64,000 nucleotides of DNA from an uncultured Pelagimonas sp. (GCA_947499735.1 CANMPP010000006.1:36966-100965); one strand, 5' to 3'. Shown: positions 44,215 to 54,178, counted from the stretch's first letter. Numbers and translations are program-made. Notes: generated by a model from the sequence alone, not told the origin.

Positions 44215-44868
44215 TTAGGCGATAACGGGCAGGGTACGGACGCTATAATCCAAAGCAATCTTGCGCCCACGTTTGGGATCTTCCAATTCCATACGATAGT
44301 CACTTGCAGGTCGCACGCCACCAATTGCACCCAATGTGCCACATAGCATCGCGGTGCCGTCGGTGAAATCTGTACCGGCCATAAGGTCGCTGAGAGGGCG
44401 GATCGCAGACAAGGTCCCTTCCTGATACGTGACCCAGTCGCCATTTTCCTTGATGGAGCAGCGCAGGATCAAATCCTCTAGGTTATCTTGGATCTCTTCA
44501 AAATCCCAAACGTCACTCGCCATAGGTTTCAGGCAGGCCTGTTTAGAGGCTGCGACGGAATAAGCCTCTAATTCCCGATCTGTATGATCTGACGCAAGAC
44601 CAAGCCAGATTTTTCCATTCTGCTTGATCAAAAGCGGTTCGACCTCGCCGGAACTGGTTTCGCCGACGACCTCAATCATTGCGTCCTGTGTCAGCAACGC
44701 GTTTGAGACGCGATAATACAGGGGTACTTGTGATGGCGGGGCGATGCCCAATTCGGCTAGTTCGTCAATATGGTGCTGCACCGCGGCCTGATCGCGACCG
44801 GTCCAACCGGCAACAATAAGGCTGTCGACAGTCAATGTAATGGACTGTCCTGAATGTGTGACAAGCAT
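44215..44868 (-). CDS. DUF2848 protein, fumarylacetoacetase-like
   Basis: 217-aa cytoplasmic protein of the DUF2848 family (PF11010-like), often considered distantly related to fumarylacetoacetate hydrolases. Conserved features include LIVAGWTGRD and PPSQVPLYYRVS near the N-terminus and the FTDGTAMLCGTL segment. No enzyme activity is established for the family as far as I know. Located between the TRAP large permease and the M24-fold gene. Confidence 0.72.
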   Translation of the reverse strand: MLVTHSGQSITLTVDSLIVAGWTGRDQAAVQHHIDELAELGIAPPSQVPLYYRVSNALLTQDAMIEVVGETSSGEVEPLLIKQNGKIWLGLASDHTDRELEAYSVAASKQACLKPMASDVWDFEEIQDNLEDLILRCSIKENGDWVTYQEGTLSAIRPLSDLMAGTDFTDGTAMLCGTLGAIGGVRPASDYRMELEDPKRGRKIALDYSVRTLPVIA

Positions 44869-44878
44869 GTGGGTATTC

Positions 44879-46159
44879 CTAATTTAAGTCTGGAAGAAAA
44901 AGAGCAATGGCCGGGAACATGATCAGCAATCCTACCATCACCAACATGGCTAACGCGTAGGGGATCACGCCGAGCATGACGTCAAACAGTGTTCCTGTTT
45001 TGCGCACGCCCTGAACAACATACAGGTTCAGTCCAACGGGCGGTGTGATCAACGCCATTTCAACGAGGATGATCATCAAAATACCGAACCATAGTTTGTC
45101 ATAGCCCAGCTGTTCCACGATCGGCACAACGATTGGGATTGTGGCGACCATCAGTGATAGGGTTTCGATGAAAAAGCCCAGTACGATATAGATCAAAACG
45201 ATGACCAATAGCGTCGCAAGAGATCCCCAACCCAGACCTTGTAAGAATTCTTGCAAGGCGCGGCTGACACCAGCGGCTGTCAGGGCAAAGTTCAAAACAT
45301 ATGCGCCGATCACGACCAGCATGATCATCGCTGTGGTGCGGATCGTGCCTTTCAAACTATCGACAATCATGTCCCACGTGATCGCGCGTTGGGTTGCGGC
45401 GATGGCAAATGCCATAGCAACCCCAATTGCGGCGGCTTCCGTTGGGGTGGCCCAGCCCGCATAGATAGATCCAACGATTGCCCCAAAGAGGCCCAATAGA
45501 GGGATAAGATCTACCAACCCAGACATGCGTTTCTGCCATGTGGCCGTGATGCCGGGTCCGCCCAAGGAGGGTTTGGCGATGCAGAACAGTGCGGTGACGA
45601 CCATAAACAGCAGGGCCAGCGCAAGGCCCGGTATCAGGCCGGCTAGGAACAATTTGGGGATCGAGGTTTCGGTCAAGAACCCATAAACGATCAGGTTGAT
45701 CGATGGCGGGATCATAATCCCCAACGTCCCCCCCGCAGCAATCGCGCCGGAAAAGAGTTTTGGATCGTAGTTCAAGCGCTCTGCCTGCGGTGTGGCGACT
45801 GATGCCACGGTTGCAGCGGTGGCCACAGACGACCCCGATGTGGCTGAAAACAGGGTCGCCGTGGCGATATTTGCATGGATCAGCCCGCCGGGCAGCCACG
45901 ACACCCAAGATTCCAACGCCGCATAGGTGCGCTGTGCCACGCCACTGCGCACAAGAATTTCGCCCAAAAGGACAAAGAAAGGAATGGCGATCAGGGTTGC
46001 GCTATTTGACGAAGACCAAACAACCTGACCCAAGCCGCGCATAAGTGGAAAGGGGCTAAAAAACGCGTCGATGCCAAAGGCCAGCAGAAACAATACCACG
46101 CCGACAGGGATCGATAAGGTCAAAAGCGTCAGCAACCCGACAGATGTGAAAAGGATCAT
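44879..46159 (-). CDS. TRAP transporter large permease (DctM family), second system
   Basis: 426-aa, about 12 helices, with SATSGSSVATAATVAS and GGTLGIMIPPS motifs of DctM proteins. Overlaps the small permease gene by 4 bases. Same family as the permease at 13033, but a different system. Confidence 0.92.
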   Translation of the reverse strand: MILFTSVGLLTLLTLSIPVGVVLFLLAFGIDAFFSPFPLMRGLGQVVWSSSNSATLIAIPFFVLLGEILVRSGVAQRTYAALESWVSWLPGGLIHANIATATLFSATSGSSVATAATVASVATPQAERLNYDPKLFSGAIAAGGTLGIMIPPSINLIVYGFLTETSIPKLFLAGLIPGLALALLFMVVTALFCIAKPSLGGPGITATWQKRMSGLVDLIPLLGLFGAIVGSIYAGWATPTEAAAIGVAMAFAIAATQRAITWDMIVDSLKGTIRTTAMIMLVVIGAYVLNFALTAAGVSRALQEFLQGLGWGSLATLLVIVLIYIVLGFFIETLSLMVATIPIVVPIVEQLGYDKLWFGILMIILVEMALITPPVGLNLYVVQGVRKTGTLFDVMLGVIPYALAMLVMVGLLIMFPAIALFLPDLN

Positions 46160-46689
46160 GCTTCACCTCGCGATCCAGCGAATTCTTCGATATCGTCGTA
46201 TTGGCCACGAACGATAAATAGCAGCACGGCGAATGCGACCACTACGGCGGAAATGGCGAACCACGCCCAGCCCGCCAGCCATAGGGTTTGTGGTATCCAA
46301 AGGGGGGTTTCCAGCGTGGTGTTTGCGGTCGAGTTATTGGCGATGGACCGTTCCAATACAGGCCATGCGCGATAGGCGATCGTCGCAGCAACCACCGCAA
46401 GAGATAGGATCGCCACAGCATCAAACCACGCCCTAAAGCCTTGCCCACCGCCCGCTCGAACAATGTCGATGCGCACATGAGCAAGGCATGTCAGGGCATA
46501 GCTGACGCCCCAGCTCGCAACAATGGCCATGGCGTATCCCGACAGTTCATCGGTTCCACCAATTGACAGGCCAAACGGTCTGGCGATTACATCATATAGA
46601 GTGACGCAGACACTGAGCAGCAAAAGCAGCCCAGCACCAATAGCCAGTTTTTCATTAAAGGCCCGCAGTTGCGAGAGGAGCTTTGTCAT
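46156..46689 (-). CDS. TRAP transporter small permease (DctQ family), second system
   Basis: 177-aa protein with four helices, with the first at ~13-33. Lies 15 bases after the binding-protein gene. Confidence 0.86.
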   Translation of the reverse strand: MTKLLSQLRAFNEKLAIGAGLLLLLSVCVTLYDVIARPFGLSIGGTDELSGYAMAIVASWGVSYALTCLAHVRIDIVRAGGGQGFRAWFDAVAILSLAVVAATIAYRAWPVLERSIANNSTANTTLETPLWIPQTLWLAGWAWFAISAVVVAFAVLLFIVRGQYDDIEEFAGSRGEA

Positions 46690-46704
46690 AGTTACAGGTG
46701 CCTT

Positions 46705-47742
46705 TTACTTAAGCTCGATCTGAACGCCGGTTACGGCACCAACAGTTTCGTTCCAGCGTGCGCCCCAGTCACCGCCAGCGCGCTCGGCCCAATCGGGCAG
46801 AACTTCTGACACCAGAATGTCACGGGCTTTGGCTTCGTCTGCGGCTGTTGCGGTGACCAAGGTCATGTCACGCGCATCACCTGGGCATTCACCTTCACCT
46901 GTCAGGCAGGCAACATCTGTCGCAAGCGCGCTTTGTGCGCTGGCCCATGCTGGGTTTTGTAGCTCTTCCACAACTGTGGTTTCAATCAGTGCTTGGTCTT
47001 CGGCGCTAAGCGAATTCCATTTGTCGAGGTTCATTGCCGTTACAACCGGATCCCAACCACCCAAAGGAATTGGCATAAGGTGTGTGGACACTTCCCACCA
47101 ACCTGCGCTGTAACCAGAGCCCGCACCTGTCACGGCACAATCAACAACGCCCTTTTGCAAAGCGCCAGGAACCTCACCAAAGCTGATGCTGACAGCTTCT
47201 GCGCCCAGTGCTTCCAATAGCTTACCTGTCATACGGCCAGACGCGCGGATCTTTTTGCCTGACAGATCGTCCAAAGACGCAATGTCTGCGTTACAGAACA
47301 CGACTTGGGGTGGGTAGGGTGCAACACCCAGAACTTTGGCGTTGAACACATCTGTGAACACTTCGTCCATCAAAGGACGGGATGCTGCGACCATGTCTTG
47401 TGCTGCAGCCGCGTCGGTTGCGATCAAAGGCACGTCAAAGCCCTCTAGTGCAGCGGAATCGGCAACAGCGTAATCTGAAACTGTCATGCCAACGTCAAAG
47501 ATACCTTGGCCCAGCATACGGAATACGTCGCCACCTGAAATGCCCATTTGGTCATGCGTTGTCAGGTTTGCCGTGATTGCGCCACCGCTGGCTGCAGGCA
47601 TTTTGTCATCCCAGAATGGTTTTTCGTATTGCTTGTGCAGCGGCAGGCCGCTCCAGCTGCCAACAACCGCGAATTCTTGGGCAAATGCAGCGCCGCCAGT
47701 GAGTGCGACGGTGGTTGCCAAAAGGCCGAGTGTGGATTTCAT
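46705..47742 (-). CDS. TRAP transporter substrate-binding protein (DctP family), second system
   Basis: 345-aa periplasmic protein with signal peptide ending near residue 22 (AFAQ). Strong ribosome site AGGAGAG on the minus strand. Contains a GxRMTGK-type segment (SGRMTGKLLEALGAE) that matches DctP proteins' carboxylate-binding arginine region. The substrate is probably an organic acid processed by the DUF1445, DUF2848 and M24-fold enzymes. Confidence 0.9.
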   Translation of the reverse strand: MKSTLGLLATTVALTGGAAFAQEFAVVGSWSGLPLHKQYEKPFWDDKMPAASGGAITANLTTHDQMGISGGDVFRMLGQGIFDVGMTVSDYAVADSAALEGFDVPLIATDAAAAQDMVAASRPLMDEVFTDVFNAKVLGVAPYPPQVVFCNADIASLDDLSGKKIRASGRMTGKLLEALGAEAVSISFGEVPGALQKGVVDCAVTGAGSGYSAGWWEVSTHLMPIPLGGWDPVVTAMNLDKWNSLSAEDQALIETTVVEELQNPAWASAQSALATDVACLTGEGECPGDARDMTLVTATAADEAKARDILVSEVLPDWAERAGGDWGARWNETVGAVTGVQIELK

Positions 47743-47787
47743 TATGTCTCTCCTGTTGTGTATTTTGGTGTTTGTTTTTGTACCGGC

Positions 47788-48621
47788 TTAGATCGTTGCA
47801 AAGCCTGTTGGTGCGGTCTCGGGGGTGTCCGTGATCAACATCGCGCCGGGGGCATGCGTGATGGCAATGTCAGGTGCGGCATGCGTTAGGGCCACTTGCG
47901 TGGTGACGCCACAGCCCCAAAATGCGGGTACTTCGTCGTTTTTGATTGTGACATGGGATCCCCATTTTGGCTTTCTAAGGTCCGAAATGCCAATATCCGC
48001 AGGATCGCCGATATGAAGCGGGGCTCCATGCGCGTGGGGGAAGGCCATGCAAATGCGTTTTACATCCTCAATGCGATCCTTGGGGATAGGGCGCATGCTG
48101 ACCACAGCGGGGCCTCCGAAACGCCCGGCGGGCACGGTCGCAATGCTGGTTTGATACATGGGCACGGTCACACCTTGTGAGATGTGGCGCATATCAATCC
48201 CTGCATTCATAAGAGCGTGCTCAAACGTAAAGGAACAGCCTACAGCAAAAGCCATAAAGCCATCTTCCCACAATGTATGAATATCCAAAACCCGTTCGAT
48301 GGCTTGCCCAGGCCGATACACGAAATACATCGGCAGGTCGCGACGCAGATCGATATCCTGACCCAGCTTTGGCATTCTCGGGTCGCCGGTGGAGGATACG
48401 GAAATCAAAGGACAGAATACGGAATTCTGGCGGCAAAATTTCTGAAAATCGATGCCGTCACGTTCTCGCAAAATAACCAAATTGCATTGTAGGCGACCGG
48501 TACACAGCCCAGCCGTATGTCCACTATAAGCATTATTTCGCAGTGCCAAACGTACCTCACGCGGTGTCAGTCCAGCCAGTTGTTCATATGTGCTGCGACG
48601 CTGTGTGACTTCCAAATTCAT
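47788..48621 (-). CDS. DUF1445 (D-glutamate cyclase-like / putative hydro-lyase) protein
   Basis: 277 aa from ATG 48621, which has GAGGAG with 6-base spacing on the minus strand (plus-strand bases 48628-48633); the ATG at 48639 lacks such a site. Whole-length match to the DUF1445 family (LTPREVRLALRNNAYSGHTAG, FAVGCSFTFEHAL). A mammalian member converts D-glutamate and 5-oxo-D-proline; bacterial members are mostly annotated putative hydro-lyase. First gene of the TRAP/catabolic operon. Confidence 0.82.
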   Translation of the reverse strand: MNLEVTQRRSTYEQLAGLTPREVRLALRNNAYSGHTAGLCTGRLQCNLVILRERDGIDFQKFCRQNSVFCPLISVSSTGDPRMPKLGQDIDLRRDLPMYFVYRPGQAIERVLDIHTLWEDGFMAFAVGCSFTFEHALMNAGIDMRHISQGVTVPMYQTSIATVPAGRFGGPAVVSMRPIPKDRIEDVKRICMAFPHAHGAPLHIGDPADIGISDLRKPKWGSHVTIKNDEVPAFWGCGVTTQVALTHAAPDIAITHAPGAMLITDTPETAPTGFATI

Positions 48622-48955
48622 ACCAATCTCCTCGTGCATCGAGAAACTGGCACAATCCTTGGTATAAGGTATAACTGTATTTATCTATCATAATTGATCC
48701 AAAAACCTGATATCAAAACGCAGCATAAGATTGCGTTTTTTGAATGAAAAATATGATTTGGAAGAAAATTTTATGAAAACAAACGCTTACATTGATGCTT
48801 GGGCGAGGATGGAAATTTTGTCCTTCCAAGACCTGAAATTCAAATGAGACGCACAGAATTTCCGGGACCGTTTCACCAAATGTGTCACGAAATCAACCGC
48901 CTATTTTTTAAGCAAAACGTTCGGCGTTTCACGGTGAATTGAAGCCAACCAAAAG
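48622..48955. other. Intergenic region between DUF1445 operon and amino-sugar locus
   Basis: No gene supported. Contains the DUF1445 ribosome site, and an AT-rich stretch with ATAA (48671-48674) and TTAT (48681-48684) six bases apart, which could belong to a LysR site. It is followed by the 3' flank of the leftward GH20 operon with its terminator at 48956-48994. Confidence 0.4.
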
Positions 48956-48994
48956 AAAATCGCGCCCTAGGCAATCAACCTGAGGCGCGATTTT
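48956..48994 (-). terminator. Strong hairpin terminator of the GH20 operon
   Basis: AAAATCGCGCC (48956-48966) and GGCGCGATTTT (48984-48994) are perfect 11-bp complements, with A-rich/T-rich outer arms that act as a U-run in either direction. It lies 23 bases after the GH20 stop on the minus strand. Confidence 0.82.
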
Positions 48995-49017
48995 CGTAGC
49001 GTGTAAGAGTGGTGGCC

Positions 49018-50901
49018 TTATAGCTGCGGCATCAATCGAGATAGGGCCGCGAAACGTGGCCACGATTTTGCATCTGCAGGCGTCCATGCTGCCTCAGCGA
49101 CTGCGGCAATCCTTGGAAAGGCCACTGCGTTGATGCGTTCGGCTGTGTCGAGATATTCACACCAGATCGCGGCCTGAACACCCAATAGCTGACCGGGGCC
49201 ATCTGGCAGGCCATCGGACACTTCATAAGCATAGCTGTCATAGGGCGTTGCTACACCAGCCCATGAAATGCCATTGGCATCCCAGCCATCAAATTCGATC
49301 ATATCAAGGTAATAGGCCTGTCCCGGCGTGGCGACGACATCATAGCCGCGCGATAGCAGCTCGGCTGTTTTTTCCTTGGTGCGCCATGCGAATAAAAGGG
49401 CATTGTCTGGCGCGATGCCGCCACCCTCTGCGGCTTCATCCCATGCGGCGATCCGACGGCCGCGTTTTCCCAGATGTGCCTGAACGTGGCGCAAAAAATA
49501 GGCCTGCATTTCGTGCGTTGATCCCAGACCTTTATCCTTTGCAAAGGCCTGCGCTATTGGCGAATTCTGCCATGCAGATGTTTCGACCTCGTCGGCGCCG
49601 ACATGAATTGTGTCAAAAGAAAACAGATCAATCGCTTCATCCAGCAGTGTTTCAGCGACCTCGTAGCTCAGCGGCAAGCCGGGATTGAGCGCGTTATTGG
49701 TGAAGCCTTGGACAGATCTGTAGATTTCATTTGGTTCGTTTGGATCACGCAATTGCGGAATAGACGCGATCAGCGATGCCGCATGACCCGGCATTTCGAC
49801 CTCAGGCATGACCGCAATTCCCAAAGATTTCGCATGGGCGAGAATTTTGGCGATATCGTCCTCGCTATAAAACCCGGATTGCCCTTCGGGTCCGTCGCGA
49901 TATTGCGGCGGCATCGGTGCACCGGGTTTGCGGGTCGCGCCGATATCATTGAGTGCGGGATAGGCTTTGGATGGCATGCGCCAGCCTTCATCATCAATCA
50001 GATGCCAATGAAACCGGTTCATCCGCATCCATGCCATAACATCCAGCAAGCGTATCGTCGTATCGCAAGAATGGAAATTGCGCGCCGCATCCAACATCAC
50101 GCCACGCCAATCGAAACGAGGGCTGTCGCTGATATGTCCGGAACTGGGGAATTGGAACCGGCTGTCTGTTCTCGCCGCATGGGCCATCTGGGCCAGCGCA
50201 ATCAATCCATGTTGCGCCCCGTGAGGGCCGTTGAACGACAGGGTGATGCCGTCGTTTTCAAAGCTTAGGCGATAGCCATCTGACGGAAGTGTGGCATCCT
50301 CGATGGTGGCCACTGGATGGCCGTAGGATAATGACACGGGTGCCGGATCCGTTGGGAAGAGACGGCGATGCAATGTTGCGACCTTATGAAACAAGGCTTT
50401 ATCTGCATCGTCTGCGGGGCAAAGTGTGGGCGCAGATGCTATCCAACCCGATACCGAAACGTCTGCAGGCCAAGGTAGCAGGCCGAGGGGCAGGTCTATC
50501 TCTCCCGCAGGCCAATCTTTTCCCGGCCCGGGCGCAGCACCGTCTAGCGATTGAATATCGTCGATCGTTGCCTCAAGGGTCTGGCCTTGCTTTGTGACGG
50601 CCCAGGCGGTCAAAACACCCTGTGCCCTAGTGCGCACGCCATAAATCAATCCGGTTAGACGCAAGACCCAACACCCCTGTGCTGGAATAGGGCCGTCTGG
50701 GATGATTTCAACGAAACTGCCAAAGCTACGGATCAGAGTGCCCCCATCTAGCTGCGTCGTGTGATCGATCCGGGCAAGCGACGTATAGCAAAACGAAATT
50801 GGTTCGATTGGGGTGTCACCCAGATTGTGCAAGGTCAGGATAAGTGTGCCAAACGTGCCTTCAGGTGCGGCTGTCCAGGCTTGGGTCAAGTGCAGGGTCA
50901 T
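49018..50901 (-). CDS. Cytoplasmic beta-N-acetylhexosaminidase (GH20)
   Basis: 627 aa from ATG 50901 (an in-frame ATG at 50955 adds 18 residues; neither has a clear ribosome site). No signal peptide, so it should act on disaccharides after import. An N-terminal beta domain is followed by a GH20b-like domain (~165-245) and the catalytic barrel. The substrate-assisted catalytic pair Asp437-Glu438 is in HVGADEVE. Expected to release GlcNAc (or GalNAc) from chitobiose-like substrates. Last gene of the minus-strand amino-sugar operon. Confidence 0.88.
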   Translation of the reverse strand: MTLHLTQAWTAAPEGTFGTLILTLHNLGDTPIEPISFCYTSLARIDHTTQLDGGTLIRSFGSFVEIIPDGPIPAQGCWVLRLTGLIYGVRTRAQGVLTAWAVTKQGQTLEATIDDIQSLDGAAPGPGKDWPAGEIDLPLGLLPWPADVSVSGWIASAPTLCPADDADKALFHKVATLHRRLFPTDPAPVSLSYGHPVATIEDATLPSDGYRLSFENDGITLSFNGPHGAQHGLIALAQMAHAARTDSRFQFPSSGHISDSPRFDWRGVMLDAARNFHSCDTTIRLLDVMAWMRMNRFHWHLIDDEGWRMPSKAYPALNDIGATRKPGAPMPPQYRDGPEGQSGFYSEDDIAKILAHAKSLGIAVMPEVEMPGHAASLIASIPQLRDPNEPNEIYRSVQGFTNNALNPGLPLSYEVAETLLDEAIDLFSFDTIHVGADEVETSAWQNSPIAQAFAKDKGLGSTHEMQAYFLRHVQAHLGKRGRRIAAWDEAAEGGGIAPDNALLFAWRTKEKTAELLSRGYDVVATPGQAYYLDMIEFDGWDANGISWAGVATPYDSYAYEVSDGLPDGPGQLLGVQAAIWCEYLDTAERINAVAFPRIAAVAEAAWTPADAKSWPRFAALSRLMPQL

Positions 50902-50976
50902 ATGAGGAATCTTTGTTCGGGTTGAGGGCGTAAAAGAAGGGCTGATGCGAACCATCGACCAATGTGATCGAAAGGC

Positions 50977-52221
50977 CTAAAAATAGGGCAGCAGCGCTTC
51001 TTGGACATGGGCTACCAATATGGCGCTTGCCCATGGCAGGTCTAAGGTCGCGGCGCGTTCCAGGGTTTTCTCTGGCAGATATTGTTGCAGGACGGGCATT
51101 GGAATTTCGATGGTTTCGATTTGCGTCTTCAGCTCATCAACTGCAGTCGCTGCGCGCGGGTCCGTCCAATAATACCGAATGCGATCTGCATAGCCAAAAT
51201 GGCGCATGACATGCTGGTGCTCAACATCGCCATGGTAATGCCCCTGCCAATACCCGGGGCTTTCCAACATGATCTGTTCCATCAAGGCGCTGATGTGATC
51301 TCCGCCATTGCACCAGATCGCCGCATGAGACAGCCCATATAATGCTTCGCGCCAAGCAAATGTTAGGGCAGGCCCAACCTTTAGGATCGCAAAATTTCGG
51401 CGCGCCAGCTCTGGGTACACGGTGTCATGCTGATAATCTGTTGAATGTGCCTCAAAGCACATATCGGGCCATGTATTCAGCACCGGTGACAGGTCATCTG
51501 GGCCGTCCATCGGGAAATGATCGATATGCGCAGGCGCAAATTCCAGACCGGGTTGTACCACCAGACCGCGTACTTTTTCAAAAGCGGTATCAAGTCCCAG
51601 CGCTGAAAAGGCATCTTTATGAGCGGCCAACGTCGCTGTTGCCCTGTCAGGTGGCGTGGGCGCGATTGTTTCGCCATCATGCCGCGCACCGCCCGGAGGG
51701 GGCACTTCGGTGCCAACGATATAGCGCAAGGCGCTGGGATTGGGCGCAGCGTCTTCGGCAATCTGGGCCAATCTGGCCGCACGTTCGGCTGCAGGCCCGT
51801 CACTGAGTGCCGCAGGTTCGCCAGCGCAGCCTTCTGAGCAATCAAGATGGATCTTGGTAAACCCAGCACGCACATAGGCGGCGATCATCTTTTCAGCCTC
51901 TGCCATCGCGCTATCGACATCCTGAGATTTCCACGCCTGTGGCCCAAGGTGGTCTCCACCAAAGATCAGCATATCTTGGGCAAGGCCGAGCGCATCCGCA
52001 CGTTGGCGTAGGTTTGTAATGAAATCTTGCGGGGACATGCCGGTATAACCGCCATGATGGTTGACCTGATTGGACGTTGCTTCAATCAGGAGGGGGCGGT
52101 TCAATTCCACCGCCAGCAACATGGATGCGGTGATGACATCGGGATGTGCCGAGCAAACAGATGGCAGGGCCGGACCGTTTTTCGTGCGATTGGCTTGGAT
52201 CAGAGTATCTAGCAGTGTCAT
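50977..52221 (-). CDS. GatZ/KbaZ-like protein (tagatose-bisphosphate aldolase non-catalytic subunit family)
   Basis: 414 aa from ATG 52221, whose first base is the last base of the ROK gene stop (TAATG); the longer reading is rejected. Family features: SVCSAHPDVI, FGGDHLGPQAWK and KIHLDCSEGC. In enterobacteria this subunit supports the GatY/KbaY aldolase in galactitol/GalNAc breakdown, but no catalytic GatY/KbaY partner is seen here. It may act on its own; some relatives have been linked to sugar-phosphate epimerisation or kinase-like roles. Function uncertain. Confidence 0.8.
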   Translation of the reverse strand: MTLLDTLIQANRTKNGPALPSVCSAHPDVITASMLLAVELNRPLLIEATSNQVNHHGGYTGMSPQDFITNLRQRADALGLAQDMLIFGGDHLGPQAWKSQDVDSAMAEAEKMIAAYVRAGFTKIHLDCSEGCAGEPAALSDGPAAERAARLAQIAEDAAPNPSALRYIVGTEVPPPGGARHDGETIAPTPPDRATATLAAHKDAFSALGLDTAFEKVRGLVVQPGLEFAPAHIDHFPMDGPDDLSPVLNTWPDMCFEAHSTDYQHDTVYPELARRNFAILKVGPALTFAWREALYGLSHAAIWCNGGDHISALMEQIMLESPGYWQGHYHGDVEHQHVMRHFGYADRIRYYWTDPRAATAVDELKTQIETIEIPMPVLQQYLPEKTLERAATLDLPWASAILVAHVQEALLPYF

Positions 52222-53117
52222 TATGTGGATTTCATTGCCTGTAATGCGGCGCCGCGCGCGCCAGAACTGTCGCCATGTTGGGCCAAAACGATGTCTGGCT
52301 GGTCGATATTGGCGATCATATGGTTTGCCATGCTGGCGTGTAGGATCTTGGTGATATCGGGCATTTTCGAAACGCCGCCCCCCAGCACGATACATTCCGG
52401 TGCGAGGGATAATTGCAACGCAGCCAGGCATTCGCCTGTAATGTCTGCCCAAATGTCTAGACAGTCTTGATGCCCCTGCGCGATCAAGGTTTCCGCGCTG
52501 TGGCGTTGGCCTAGTCGAGCTTCGGAAATATTCGCAAGGCCGGTGCCAGAGGAATAGGCTTCATAACATCCAGAACGACCACATCCGCAGGGCAAAACAG
52601 ACAGGCCGTGTCGCGCAAGCGTGTGTGCGGACACGCCGACATGACCGATCTCTAGGGCGATTCCACCATGACGCGACAAAAGTTGTCCATTGTTACAAAA
52701 GCCGCCGCCCAAACCTGTTCCCAGAATAAGCCCGACAACGGTTTGATAATCTGCACCCGCACCACCTACGGCTTCGGACAGGGTGAAAGCCATGCAATCG
52801 TTCATGATCGCAAAGGGGCGTCCAAAACGTGTTTGCAAATCCGGGCCGACCGTCTGACCAGTGGCAACTAGATTGGCTGCGAACAGTTTTTGGGTCTTAG
52901 GGTTGATGATGCCGGGCACGGCAATACCGATTGGCAGATCCGACAGACCAGAAACCTGCGCCAGCCAATCGATCTGTTCGCCCAATGCATTCAGAAAACT
53001 GGCATAGCTGTCCCGAGGGGTTGCTATGCGTCTGGTTTCAATTGTGCTGGCCGCGCCTCCTTCAAATAGGCGTGCCTCAATCTTGGTGCCGCCTAAATCA
53101 ATGCCGCCGCAAATCAT
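52221..53117 (-). CDS. ROK-family sugar kinase (probable amino-sugar kinase)
   Basis: 298 aa from ATG 53117, which overlaps the preceding stop (ATGA); ATG 53126 would add three residues. N-terminal ATP motif GGIDLGGTK, catalytic Asp in the MNDCMAF segment, GTGLGGG, and the zinc motif CGCGRSGCYE. Likely phosphorylates N-acetylglucosamine or glucosamine released by the GH20 enzyme. No DNA-binding domain, so an enzyme and not a NagC-type repressor. Confidence 0.85.
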   Translation of the reverse strand: MICGGIDLGGTKIEARLFEGGAASTIETRRIATPRDSYASFLNALGEQIDWLAQVSGLSDLPIGIAVPGIINPKTQKLFAANLVATGQTVGPDLQTRFGRPFAIMNDCMAFTLSEAVGGAGADYQTVVGLILGTGLGGGFCNNGQLLSRHGGIALEIGHVGVSAHTLARHGLSVLPCGCGRSGCYEAYSSGTGLANISEARLGQRHSAETLIAQGHQDCLDIWADITGECLAALQLSLAPECIVLGGGVSKMPDITKILHASMANHMIANIDQPDIVLAQHGDSSGARGAALQAMKST

Positions 53118-54178
53118 GATGGCCATGGGTATAGTTGCACACCCGAAACGACGCGTGTCAGGTTTTGGCCGAAAAATGGATCATCCACATTGAGGCCCAG
53201 TGCATCCGACCATTGCGCGGCACGAACCTGCGCCAATAGGATGTAGAGCACGGAATCTACAACCGCATCGCCGGTGCCTGTAAAGGCGATATCCCCGTTT
53301 GGCCCAATCGTTGTGACCGAAATGTCTGGATATTGGCGCTGAATTTCATTTGCAACATCAAGATCATAGCGCGCTGTTGTCGGGTCGGGATGCAGCATGA
53401 CGTAAACCTGCGTTGCATCATTCACGGCTGCCTTGGGACCGTGGCGATAGCCCAATGTGCTATCCCATTGGGTGGTCGTTTTTCCAGCGGTCAGCTCTAA
53501 CACTTTCAACGCGCTTTCGCGTGCGATGGATTTCAGCGGGCCAGATCCTAGGAACACGGCGCGTTCAGGGCACGGCGCTGGATTGTCCGCAAGCTGTTGC
53601 AATAGTTGCTTTGCTTCACCGGCCAGTTTCTGGATCTGCGTGCCATCGATCATGCCCAAACAGGCCAATGCGGATAGCAGCATCGTCGTGAAACTAGATG
53701 TCATGGCAAAGCCGCGGTCATGGGTTTGTGGTGGCAAATTTAGCACTTTTAATTCGCCGGGACCGGGCATTCCGCGTGTGGCCAATGCGCCATCTGGATT
53801 GCAGGTGATGTGCAAGCGGTCGATGTCGGGGCGATGTGCGTCCAGTAGGTCCATCACGCCGATGGATTCCGAACTATCACCCGAACGGCCGAACTGTATC
53901 GAAAGAATGCGCCCTTGCGCCTTTAGCGCATCTTGGGGGCAGGATACGATGTCTGTGCTGGCCCTGTTTTCCAGACGAAGCGGGGAAGGGCATGCAGCAA
54001 TCACGCCGCCGACAAATTCAGATGTGCCTGCACCTGTCAGCCAGACGGTGTCGATCTTACGTTCGGAAATCCAATCCGCGATCTCACCGGCCTGCTGCAT
54101 CAAAGGCAAGGACCAGTCCTGCCAAATCTCTGGTTGCGCCATGGTTTCTTGCCATGTCGCCGTATCATAGAATTTCAT
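53114..54178 (-). CDS. SIS-domain isomerase/deaminase (AgaS-like)
   Basis: 354-aa protein with two tandem SIS domains: the first with LTGAGTSEFVG and FGRSGDSSES, the second with FLGSGPL and YRHGPKA. It lacks the glutaminase half of GlmS. AgaS-type proteins act as galactosamine/glucosamine-6-phosphate deaminases or isomerases. Overlaps the regulator gene by 14 bases. A second deaminase, NagB, is encoded on the divergent arm, so the two may handle different epimers. Confidence 0.82.
   Translation of the reverse strand: MKFYDTATWQETMAQPEIWQDWSLPLMQQAGEIADWISERKIDTVWLTGAGTSEFVGGVIAACPSPLRLENRASTDIVSCPQDALKAQGRILSIQFGRSGDSSESIGVMDLLDAHRPDIDRLHITCNPDGALATRGMPGPGELKVLNLPPQTHDRGFAMTSSFTTMLLSALACLGMIDGTQIQKLAGEAKQLLQQLADNPAPCPERAVFLGSGPLKSIARESALKVLELTAGKTTTQWDSTLGYRHGPKAAVNDATQVYVMLHPDPTTARYDLDVANEIQRQYPDISVTTIGPNGDIAFTGTGDAVVDSVLYILLAQVRAAQWSDALGLNVDDPFFGQNLTRVVSGVQLYPWPS

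Noticed and set aside
53114..54178. SIS protein as GlmS
   Set aside because: No N-terminal glutaminase domain; length and operon fit an AgaS-type protein.
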